21,070 bases of DNA from DATAMF01 sp964472565 (GTDB lineage: Bacteria > Chloroflexota > Anaerolineae > Aggregatilineales > Aggregatilineaceae), in the NCBI GenBank assembly GCA_964472565.1, contig CAYYNB010000105.1, positions 1 to 21,070 of the forward strand, in the 5' to 3' direction. The notes beneath the pieces are model-generated. The model made no database searches. It was not told where the DNA came from and saw only the letters and a list, made by a program, of their open reading frames with translations. Position 1 is the stretch's first letter. Each line of letters opens with the position of its first letter. Position numbers and translations under genes: made by a program. Of this stretch, positions 14,617 through 21,070 are shown in pieces.

Positions 14617-15891
14617 TTAGCGCAATGAGTCTTTGAAAGCGAGATAGGGTTCGCGGATATGGTTCAGGGCTGGGATGAGGGTGAGATTGCCCGCGATGAG
14701 TTCCCGCAAATTGGAATTCAGCGGCCAACTGTAACCGGGCACGGGCCAATCAATCCAATAGGCCAGCCGATCTTCCGCGACCAGCCGGGTGAACAAATCG
14801 TTCAGTTCGCGCGCTTTTTCGTTGTCGATAGGGAGCACGGCCCCCGCCACCGAAATCCCGCCCGCGTTGGCAAGAATCAATTGCGCGTCGGGACTCAGCG
14901 CCAGATCGATGAAGTCGTAGGCCAGGTCTTTGTTTTTGGCTTTTTCGGGCACTGCTAACAGATTGCCACCGCCGCCCGTGACGAGTTCCTTGCCGGGCAT
15001 CAAAAAGTAGCCCCACTCAAAGTCTCGAATTTGATCGATAAACGGGCCGAACTCCCAGGTGCCTTGCAGAAACATCGGAACCTGGCCCTGGATGAAGGCG
15101 TCATTCGCCGCGCCATAGTTGACTGACAGCGGATCGGGGCCGTAATAGCCCCGGCTGAAGTGTTCAGCCAGTTTTTCAACACCAAATGTAAATTCATGAC
15201 CGTGAAAATTAACAGCGCCCTGGAATGTTTGAAGATTCGTCACAAAGGCGCGATCCGCCTCGTACAACATCAGTTCATACAAATTCAAATCCAGCAGGCC
15301 ATCGGCGACACCCAACGTCAGCGGCGTGATCCCCGCCGCCAGGAAAACATCCGCGACCTGTTCAAATTCTTCCAGGGATGTCGGGACATCGAGGCCATAC
15401 TGCTCGAATAAATTTTGGTTGTAGTACACGATCATAAACGAACTGGACGTAATGACACCGTATAAATTCCCCGATCCGATAATGCCCTGTTCGGTGTAGC
15501 GGCAGACGGTCTGGAGCGTCGGGTTCAAGATGCCGGTCCAGCCGCGCTGCTCGGCTATCGGGGTGAGATCGGTCAGGAAGCCCGCGCGCACATAGGTTCC
15601 CGTCATCCCGGTGCCGGTGTTCGGTTCGAAAATGTCGGGAACCTCATCGGCCTCCATGAAACCCTGATCCTGAGCGCGCCACTGCTCGTCAGGTTCCTGG
15701 GTAAATCGGACCTCCACATCGGGGTACAACTGCTGGAATCGTTCGAGCGCGTAGGCAAGCGAGGCGCCTACCGGGCCGGATGAACTGCGGTATGTAATCC
15801 AGAAGACGCGCTGCTGGGCGGTGGCATGTGCCTGGGCGGGTAAAACGATGAGGACGATTAGCAGGACGAATGCAACACATTTCTGTTTCAT
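14617..15891 (-). CDS. Extracellular solute-binding protein (sugar ABC type)
   Basis: A 424-residue family-1 periplasmic-type binding protein. Residues 1-24 form a signal peptide without a lipobox cysteine. The mature part has the expected pattern: FQQLYPDVEVRFTQEPDEQW, then PDIFEPNTGTGM, the hinge region YGVITSSSFMIVYYNQNLFEQYGLDVPTSLEEF, AFIQGQVPMFLQGTWEFG, and NNLLAVPEKAKNKDLAYDF-type sequence (here GGGGNLLAVPEKAKNKDLA). It probably captures a sugar or oligosaccharide for import. No permease or ATPase gene is near, so it is an orphan here; the GH36 glycosidase 1.3 kb away is a possible functional partner. The ATG at 15891 has a GGAGGAGG box five bases upstream. The longer frame to 16020 would cross the divergent promoter. 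Confidence 0.92.
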   Translation of the reverse strand: MKQKCVAFVLLIVLIVLPAQAHATAQQRVFWITYRSSSGPVGASLAYALERFQQLYPDVEVRFTQEPDEQWRAQDQGFMEADEVPDIFEPNTGTGMTGTYVRAGFLTDLTPIAEQRGWTGILNPTLQTVCRYTEQGIIGSGNLYGVITSSSFMIVYYNQNLFEQYGLDVPTSLEEFEQVADVFLAAGITPLTLGVADGLLDLNLYELMLYEADRAFVTNLQTFQGAVNFHGHEFTFGVEKLAEHFSRGYYGPDPLSVNYGAANDAFIQGQVPMFLQGTWEFGPFIDQIRDFEWGYFLMPGKELVTGGGGNLLAVPEKAKNKDLAYDFIDLALSPDAQLILANAGGISVAGAVLPIDNEKARELNDLFTRLVAEDRLAYWIDWPVPGYSWPLNSNLRELIAGNLTLIPALNHIREPYLAFKDSLR

Positions 15892-15992
15892 ACGAACCTC
15901 CTCCCAAGATCGTTTGTACTTTTCAGTGTAATTGAAGACCGCATGCAGCGATAGCGGCGGAGCGAGATTGCGATCAGTGCGATCATTATCGT

Positions 15993-16021
15993 TTGCAGAC
16001 AGAACATACGTGCGGTACAAT
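15993..16021 (+). promoter_or_regulatory. Promoter of the alkylation-repair gene
   Basis: TTGCAG (15993-15998), a 17-base spacer and TACAAT (16016-16021) lie 31 bases before the ATG at 16053. It sits in the divergent region shared with the solute-binding protein gene. Confidence 0.6.
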
Positions 16022-16052
16022 TAGAACATTTGTCGCACCAGGAGGCCCGATT

Positions 16053-17144
16053 ATGGAACCGCTGAAAAACATGTTTAACGACGCGCTGTTCGATACCCTG
16101 ACGTCCGCCTTCCGCGCGGTGTATCCGACTTTTCCCACCGAAACGTTTATGGAACGCATTTACGACGATCAGTGGGAGGCCCGCGAACTGAAAGAGCGCA
16201 TGCGCCACACGGCAACCGTGCTGCATGCGGTGCTGCCGGACGATTACCGCGCCGCGCTGCGTATCATTCGCCGCGCGGCCCCGGCGCTGAGCGGATTCGG
16301 CACGATGGTATTTCCCGATTTTGTGGAAGTTTATGGGCTGGATGACTGGGAAGCATCGATCCCCGCGCTGGAACAATTCACCCAACTGTGCAGTTCGGAA
16401 TTTGCGGTGCGCCCCTTCATCGTGCGTGATCAGGAACGCATGATGGCGCAAATGCTGGCGTGGTCGCGGCATCCGAACGAACACGTGCGCCGCCTGTCCA
16501 GCGAAGGCTGCCGCCCGCGCCTGCCCTGGGCTATCGCCCTGCCCGCGCTCAAAGCCGATCCGTCGCCGATTCTGCCGATTCTCGAAAATCTAAAGAGTGA
16601 TGAAGTGGAATATGTGCGGCGCAGTGTGGCGAACAACCTGAACGACATCGCCAAAGATAACCCGCAGGTGACGCTTGAGGTGGCACGGCGCTGGCAGGCG
16701 TTGGGCACACCGGAGATCGACGCGATCATCACCCACGCGCTGCGCACGCTGGTTAAAAAAGGCGATCCCGGCGCGCTGGCGATTCTCGGTTTTGGGGATG
16801 ACGGCGCGTTTGAGGTCAAAAATCTGGCGGTTGAACCGGGCGAAATCCCCATGCACGGCGAAGTGACCTTTTCGTTCGATCTCGAATCGCACGGCGAGAT
16901 TCCGCAAAATCTGGTAATCGATTACGTGGTGCATCTCAAGCGGGCGAACGGATCGCAGACAGCGAAAGTCTTCAAGCTGACCAAAAAGGAACTCGCGCCG
17001 GGCGAAAAAATCACGTTCCGGCGGCGGCACAGCTTCGCCCCCGTGACCACACGCAAATATTATCCCGGCGAGCACGCCATCGAAATCCAGGTGAACGGCG
17101 CGCGCTGCGGACGGCAGGATTTTTGGGTCGGGCCGCGATCTTAA
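16053..17144 (+). CDS. alkC: AlkC-type DNA alkylation repair glycosylase
   Basis: A 363-residue protein of the HEAT-like-repeat DNA glycosylases that remove alkylated bases such as 3-methyladenine without base flipping. It opens with MEPLKNMFNDALFDTL, typical of the AlkC group. The central signature WSRHPNEHVRRLSSEGCRPRLPWA (about 145-168) is followed by EYVRRSVANNLNDIAKD (about 190-206) and HALRTLVKKGDPGALAILG. Residues about 265-363 form a separate beta-rich, Ig-like domain (from EVKNLAVEPGEIPMHGEVTF to the end), as described for one AlkC subgroup. The ATG at 16053 has an AGGAGG box seven bases upstream. Upstream in-frame codons lie within the promoter and are rejected. Confidence 0.9.
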   Translation: MEPLKNMFNDALFDTLTSAFRAVYPTFPTETFMERIYDDQWEARELKERMRHTATVLHAVLPDDYRAALRIIRRAAPALSGFGTMVFPDFVEVYGLDDWEASIPALEQFTQLCSSEFAVRPFIVRDQERMMAQMLAWSRHPNEHVRRLSSEGCRPRLPWAIALPALKADPSPILPILENLKSDEVEYVRRSVANNLNDIAKDNPQVTLEVARRWQALGTPEIDAIITHALRTLVKKGDPGALAILGFGDDGAFEVKNLAVEPGEIPMHGEVTFSFDLESHGEIPQNLVIDYVVHLKRANGSQTAKVFKLTKKELAPGEKITFRRRHSFAPVTTRKYYPGEHAIEIQVNGARCGRQDFWVGPRS

Positions 17145-17203
17145 CGGCATTGTGCGGTACACTCAACAGCCTGTACCCGTCATATTTGATAGGATGATGC
17201 CTC

Positions 17204-19189
17204 ATGCACCTGCTGCTTGCTGCTCCCGGCAACCTTTATATCCAGTCGAATCTGATCACGCTGTTCGATTTGCGCCCGATTCTGAACGGGGTCCCGCTGT
17301 TGGACTGGACGCCCAAAATTACCTTCTACGCCGCCGATCATCACACGCTGGTTTACACTGCGCCCGATCAGGCTAAGTTTACGTTCGACATCCAACACGA
17401 CGACCAACGCGCAACGATCCGGTACCGCCTCACCGGGCTGGACCCGGCGCGGGTGATCGACTCGTTCGGGCTGATGTTTGAGCGCGTCGAAAATGTGCGC
17501 GCCTATCTGCGCAGCGGCTACACCAGTTGGGACGGCAGTTTTTATGTCGAGCCGGAAGGACTGCGCGATTTCGAACCGTATGAAACGCGCCCCGAAACCG
17601 GGTTCGCCATGACCCAGCTTCTCCCGCGCCAGGGGAACGGGAATCTGGTGCTGGGCTTTGATCGCCATGATCGCTGCCAGCAGACCTTCACATTTGACAC
17701 GCGCCGCGCGCCGCTGGCCCTGACGATTTTGACGCTGTGGGATCAGAAAGCGCATGATGGAACGTGCGAATCGGAAAAACTGGTCATTTTTGAGCATACC
17801 GACACCGAAGAGGCCCTGCGCGAATGGGCGCGTTTGGTCGCCGCCGCGTCCATCGTCCCGCCGCGAGTCGCCGCGCCGCCGATCACCGGCTGGTGTTCGT
17901 GGTACAACCTGTATGCCTATATCAACGAGGACGTGATTCTGGAGCATCTGCACGGCGTGGCCGAAACCATGCGCCGCGCGAATCTGCCGATGCGCGTTTT
18001 CCAGATTGACGATGGCTTCACGCCGGAAATGGGCGACTGGCTGGATGTGAAATCGCAGTTTCCGCGCGGCATGAAACCGCTGATCGATGATATTCGCGCG
18101 ACGGGATTCGTGCCGGGACTCTGGATCGGGCCGTTTATGGTCGGCAACCGCAGCCGCCTGTACCGCGAACATCCTGACTGGGTGGTGCAGGATCGACAGA
18201 CCGGCGGGCCGTTGGCGCATTGGCGGTTTTATGGTGAGGGTCGCTGGCACAAACGCAGCGAAGAATATTATATCCTCGACGCCACCCACCCCGACGCCTT
18301 CGCCTATCTACGGCAGGTGTTCCATACGTGGCGCTGGGAATGGGGCTGTGAATATTTCAAGACGGACTTCATGTTCTGGGGCAGCGAATACGGGCCGGAT
18401 CGCGCGGTGTGGCACACGCCCGGCCAAACGCGGATCGAAGTGTGGCGGCGCGTGGCGGATATGATCCGCGAGGAGATCGGTGATGCGATCTGGGTCGGGT
18501 GCGGGTGTCCGCTGTGGGCCTCGGCGGGGCTGGTGGACGGCATCCGCATCGGCCATGATGTCGGCGTGACATGGCTGGGCCAACTGTCGGCGGAATCGCT
18601 GCTGCGTGATCAGGCGGCGCGCAACTTCACCAACCATATTCTGTGGCAGACCGATCCCGACTGCATTCTGCTGCGCGAACCATTCCACTATCTGACCGAA
18701 ACGGAACTGCGCTCATTGGCGATCTATGCGGGCATGTGCGGCGGGGTGACGCTCACCAGCGACGCGCTGCACGAACTCTCGCCGGAACGGGTGGACCTGT
18801 GGAAATTACTGCTTCCAACCCGGACGGCGACATGCAACTTCCCGTTTTTGGGGCAGTCCACGCTGATTTATGACCGGGTGCCTGCCGAGCGCGGATCACA
18901 AAAAGTAGAACATCGTGTTCACGCGGCGGATCCGGTGCTGGTCCAGGTGCGCCCCGGCCCTGAGATGGCGGCGGTGTTCATCTTCAATACGGGCGAAATT
19001 CCGGTGCAGCGCAGTTATACCTTGTCGAGTCTCGGCCTGCCGGATCGGGCGCATGTGTACGACTGGACGGCGGATCGCGCCCTGGCTGGCTCAACCGATC
19101 GGATTTCGGTCACGCTGCAACCGCATGACGGCGCGCTGCTGTTCGTCGCGGCGCAGGCGATCACCACGCGGCCCGACCGATTGCCGTAG
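17204..19189 (+). CDS. GH36-type alpha-galactosidase
   Basis: A 661-residue glycoside hydrolase of clan GH-D, probably a retaining alpha-galactosidase, acting in the cytoplasm because no signal peptide is present. Residues 1-220 form the N-terminal beta-sandwich and 225-520 the catalytic barrel. The barrel starts GWCSWYNLYAYI (229-240), has the substrate-binding pair QIDDGF (Asp269/270), the nucleophile Asp388 in EYFKTDFMFW, and the acid/base Asp452 in GIRIGHDVG. The C-terminal 140 residues are a small beta domain. Related plant raffinose-pathway enzymes share this fold, so raffinose-type sugars or other alpha-galactosides are candidate substrates. A GATAGGATG ribosome site precedes the ATG. 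It follows the alkC gene by 59 bases and may be partly co-transcribed with it. Confidence 0.92.
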   Translation: MHLLLAAPGNLYIQSNLITLFDLRPILNGVPLLDWTPKITFYAADHHTLVYTAPDQAKFTFDIQHDDQRATIRYRLTGLDPARVIDSFGLMFERVENVRAYLRSGYTSWDGSFYVEPEGLRDFEPYETRPETGFAMTQLLPRQGNGNLVLGFDRHDRCQQTFTFDTRRAPLALTILTLWDQKAHDGTCESEKLVIFEHTDTEEALREWARLVAAASIVPPRVAAPPITGWCSWYNLYAYINEDVILEHLHGVAETMRRANLPMRVFQIDDGFTPEMGDWLDVKSQFPRGMKPLIDDIRATGFVPGLWIGPFMVGNRSRLYREHPDWVVQDRQTGGPLAHWRFYGEGRWHKRSEEYYILDATHPDAFAYLRQVFHTWRWEWGCEYFKTDFMFWGSEYGPDRAVWHTPGQTRIEVWRRVADMIREEIGDAIWVGCGCPLWASAGLVDGIRIGHDVGVTWLGQLSAESLLRDQAARNFTNHILWQTDPDCILLREPFHYLTETELRSLAIYAGMCGGVTLTSDALHELSPERVDLWKLLLPTRTATCNFPFLGQSTLIYDRVPAERGSQKVEHRVHAADPVLVQVRPGPEMAAVFIFNTGEIPVQRSYTLSSLGLPDRAHVYDWTADRALAGSTDRISVTLQPHDGALLFVAAQAITTRPDRLP

Positions 19190-19201
19190 GGATATAATTT
19201 C

Positions 19202-19675
19202 CTACCGATCCAGGTAATAAACAAAATTAGCGGCGTCTTCGCGTTCCTGCCAGCCCTGTTTAGCGTAAAACTGGCGCTGGTAGGACTCGCGGGAACGCAT
19301 ATTCAGCAGCATCAAGCGGGCGCACCCGCGCGTTTTGGCTTCCTGTTTGATCACGTCCAACAGATCGCGCCCAATACCCTGCCCCCGGAACGAGTCGCGC
19401 AAAAACAGTTCCGAGACATACCCTTCCGGTCCCGCCAGAATCAGATAGGGCAGCCAGTGAACCGCACCGTACCCCGCGATCTCGCCGCGATCTGTTTCGG
19501 CTACATAGATCGAATGGCTGTCATCCGCGAGGCATAAACCCAGGTGACGGGTGATACACTCGGAAGACTGCTCTGGCGTTTCCGCCTTCACATGAGCGAA
19601 CAAATTGAGTCCCCGCACGAGATCCGTAATGGCAGGGACATCGGATAATTCGGCTTTTCGGATGGTAATTGTCAT
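19202..19675 (-). CDS. GNAT-family N-acetyltransferase
   Basis: A 157-residue acetyltransferase that would move an acetyl group from acetyl-CoA to an amine substrate that cannot be predicted. It begins TITIRKAELSDVPAITDLV, and the acetyl-CoA site is visible as LFLRDSFRGQGIGRDLLDVI (motif A, RGQGIG). The C-terminal SYQRQFYAKQGWQERE matches motif B. Length is normal for the family. An in-frame TTG at 19681 is an alternative start. It begins only 12 bases after the stop of the TIR-UDG gene without a strong ribosome site of its own, so translational coupling with that gene is likely. Confidence 0.92.
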   Translation of the reverse strand: MTITIRKAELSDVPAITDLVRGLNLFAHVKAETPEQSSECITRHLGLCLADDSHSIYVAETDRGEIAGYGAVHWLPYLILAGPEGYVSELFLRDSFRGQGIGRDLLDVIKQEAKTRGCARLMLLNMRSRESYQRQFYAKQGWQEREDAANFVYYLDR

Positions 19676-19687
19676 GGTCAATGCTCG

Positions 19688-20785
19688 CTACACGAATAAT
19701 TTCAGCTTCTCAAAATCGCGGCGCAACTCGTCTTTTTTGCTGGCGCTGTAGAGCACTACCGCCGGGTGATACATGGGCACGACATGAATTTCGCCGTAGG
19801 GCATTTTGGTTTTGATCAGCTTGCCGTGCAGTTGGCTGATCTTCTCGCGCTTTTCGGGCAGATCGAGCTTTTTCAGCACATATTCGCTGGCGAAACGGCC
19901 CAGCGTCACGATGACGGCAGGCCGGATAATGTCAATGATCCGGTCCACAAATGGCGCGTAAAACTCGATTTCTGCGGGCAGCGGATCGCGTTTTTCGGGC
20001 GGGTTATCGAGCAGCAAGTTGGTGGTGAAAACATCTTCGCGCTTGAGGCGAATGCCCTGTAACATCTCGGCCAGAATTTCGCCCGACGGCCCGCAGAACG
20101 GAATCCCGCGTTCGGCCTCGTTTCTGCCGGGTGCTTCGCCAATAAACAGCAGATTCGCATCGGGATTCCCCTCGCCCAATACGGGGAAGTGGCGGCTTTC
20201 GGTGCGGTATTGGTACAGCGGCGACTCCGTCGCGCCGACCAGTTCGGCCCGCAGCGCTTTGAGGGCCGCTTCTTTTTGCTGCATGACATCCGTCGGCGTG
20301 AGCGTCGTTTTGAAGGATGCATTCGCCGGAAGTACCCCGCGCAGCGCATCAATCAACTGCTGCATATCATAAATAAAACGATGATGGCTGAGTTCAACCG
20401 AATTGCGCCGCGACAACGGAGCGATGTCTTCGGGCAAATCTTTGGGTGCAGGCATCCGCGCCTGCCCCACCAACACCGGGATAACCAGTTTGTTTTGTTT
20501 GAGCGCGCTGGCAATTTCCAGGCGCACAAAGTCGTTCCATTGATCCAGTCGCCGCATACCGTCATCATCGGTGACGCTCACCCACTGGGGGCCGATCACG
20601 GCTAAAAAGGCATCACAACCGGCCACAGCATCCTCAATCGTTTGGATAAAGTCTGCGCCCGGTTTGATCGTGTCCACATCCATAAAAACATCTTCGCGCT
20701 GGAAATGCTGGACAAGATGATCGTAGAGACGGCCCACGTAACCTTCACTGTCCTGTCGCCGGTAGCTGATAAAAATGCGGCTCAT
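19688..20785 (-). CDS. TIR domain fused to family-4-like uracil-DNA glycosylase
   Basis: A 365-residue fusion. Residues 1-150 form a bacterial TIR domain: MSRIFISYRRQDS, then DVFMDVDTIKPGADF, FLAVIGPQW, and WNDFVRLEIASAL, whose Glu90 is the candidate NADase residue. Residues about 165-365 resemble family-4 uracil-DNA glycosylase: GEGNPDANLLFIGEAPGR (204-221), PFCGPSGEIL, a TTNLL-PP segment, and the second active-site block MYHPAVVLY (His340). Aligned with classical family-4 enzymes, the four iron-sulfur cysteines are replaced by Ala185, Ser188, Asp260 and Tyr276. The fold may survive without the cluster, or activity may be lost. The ATG at 20785 starts directly at the TIR domain; the longer frame to 20824 adds no homology. 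Its ribosome site (GGGGGA) is weak. Confidence 0.9.
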   Translation of the reverse strand: MSRIFISYRRQDSEGYVGRLYDHLVQHFQREDVFMDVDTIKPGADFIQTIEDAVAGCDAFLAVIGPQWVSVTDDDGMRRLDQWNDFVRLEIASALKQNKLVIPVLVGQARMPAPKDLPEDIAPLSRRNSVELSHHRFIYDMQQLIDALRGVLPANASFKTTLTPTDVMQQKEAALKALRAELVGATESPLYQYRTESRHFPVLGEGNPDANLLFIGEAPGRNEAERGIPFCGPSGEILAEMLQGIRLKREDVFTTNLLLDNPPEKRDPLPAEIEFYAPFVDRIIDIIRPAVIVTLGRFASEYVLKKLDLPEKREKISQLHGKLIKTKMPYGEIHVVPMYHPAVVLYSASKKDELRRDFEKLKLFV

Positions 20786-20825
20786 GAATAGTTTCCCCCG
20801 CCAATGATTTCCACAATATCCCAAA

Positions 20826-20834
20826 ATTATACCA
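20826..20834 (-). promoter_or_regulatory. Extended -10 promoter of the TIR-UDG gene
   Basis: On the minus strand TGG directly precedes a perfect TATAAT (20831-20826), an extended -10 element. No good -35 box is visible, as is common for this promoter type. The leader to the ATG would be about 35 bases. Confidence 0.55.
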
Positions 20835-20843
20835 CTTTCGCCC

Positions 20844-20871
20844 TTGACAGTCGTGACCTGGGGACTATAAT
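20844..20871 (+). promoter_or_regulatory. Consensus promoter reading out of the window
   Basis: Perfect TTGACA (20844-20849) and TATAAT (20866-20871) boxes are separated by 16 bases. This is the strongest promoter in the window, and it drives the hairpin-rich segment at the right edge. It lies back to back with the TIR-UDG promoter. Confidence 0.75.
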
Positions 20872-20921
20872 ACCGCCCATGTTCAGCGCCAACGCGTTGA
20901 GCGATACAAACAAAAGATTAA

Positions 20922-21070
20922 CCTCTTGCAAAATATAAAAAGGTGTGTTACGATGAGCACACTAAGCAAGAGGGGCGATGCGCAAAGGAAACTTTGCCAT
21001 CCTAACAACGCAGCAGTCAGGAGGCAGCAGAGACGGTAGGAACTCAAGTCCACGTGAGGAGTAACACGAG
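20922..21070 (+). ncRNA. Hairpin-rich, probably structured RNA, truncated at right edge
   Basis: No gene of useful length fits here. CCTCTTGC (20922-20929) can pair with GCAAGAGG (20966-20973), enclosing a GTGTG/CACAC stem (20943-20947 with 20958-20962). Next comes a stem of GATG/CATC plus GCAAAG/CTTTGC (20977-21001) closed by a GAAA tetraloop. GCAGCAG occurs twice (21010-21016 and 21024-21030), and ACTC can pair with GAGT (21042-21062). A second promoter-like pair (TTGCAA 20926, TACGAT 20949, 17-base spacer) overlaps the first stem. Identity is unknown: the 5' part of a retron msr, a group II intron starting GTGTG, or an untranslated leader are all possible. Confidence 0.35.

Noticed and set aside
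15888..16484. 198-codon minus-strand frame
   Set aside because: Covers the divergent promoter region and the start of the alkC gene; no ribosome site and no family pattern.
17180..18289. 369-codon minus-strand frame
   Set aside because: It is antisense to the alpha-galactosidase catalytic region. The biased codon use of the real gene leaves long open antisense frames, and the product is rich in Arg, Gln and His with no family match.
20880..20940. Short frame starting ATG at 20880
   Set aside because: Only about 19 codons, no ribosome site, and its ATG lies at the expected transcription start of the consensus promoter.

Overview
The window looks like chromosomal DNA of a moderately GC-rich environmental bacterium, most likely a member of the Chloroflexota (Anaerolineae-like). 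This is an inference from gene content: a two-subunit-type methylmalonyl-CoA mutase large chain, a large secreted SH3/WD40 protein, short STAS-like proteins, YrdB and DUF3592 membrane proteins, a TIR fusion, and short C-rich hairpins scattered between genes. No rRNA, tRNA, CRISPR array or intact insertion sequence was seen.

Left part (1-5900). A gene of unknown function runs off the left edge on the minus strand (1-710). A 530-bp gene-free stretch follows and ends in a near-textbook MerR-type promoter that drives an aldo/keto reductase. Next comes a merR gene co-transcribed with a 62-residue exported peptide and closed by an intrinsic terminator. Then come a STAS-like protein (minus), a secreted DUF3298-type protein overlapping a YrdB-type membrane protein, a repeat-filled gap, and a divergent pair: an SRPBCC protein (minus) and a flavodoxin-domain protein (plus). 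A bidirectional terminator separates the latter from a second STAS-like paralogue (minus).

Middle (6450-12100). A probable five-gene plus-strand operon holds the methylmalonyl-CoA mutase large subunit, a sulfotransferase-like protein, a DUF3592 membrane protein, an archaemetzincin-fold protein whose catalytic zinc site is destroyed and which carries an extra N-terminal zinc-ribbon domain, and a small two-helix membrane protein. On the minus strand follows a secreted nucleoside hydrolase fused to a SnoaL-like domain.

Right part (12200-21070). Two more exported proteins lie on the minus strand: a two-propeller WD40 protein and an orphan sugar-type solute-binding protein. The plus strand then carries an AlkC-type DNA glycosylase and a GH36-type alpha-galactosidase. 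A minus-strand pair encodes a TIR domain fused to a family-4-like uracil-DNA glycosylase that has lost all four iron-sulfur cysteines, followed by a GNAT acetyltransferase. The right edge has a consensus promoter reading outward into a hairpin-rich, apparently non-coding segment that is cut off by the window.

The most notable items are the TIR-UDG fusion, the pseudo-archaemetzincin, the MerR operator next to its probable regulator gene, the unidentified RNA-like element at the right end, and a modular family of intergenic hairpin repeats.
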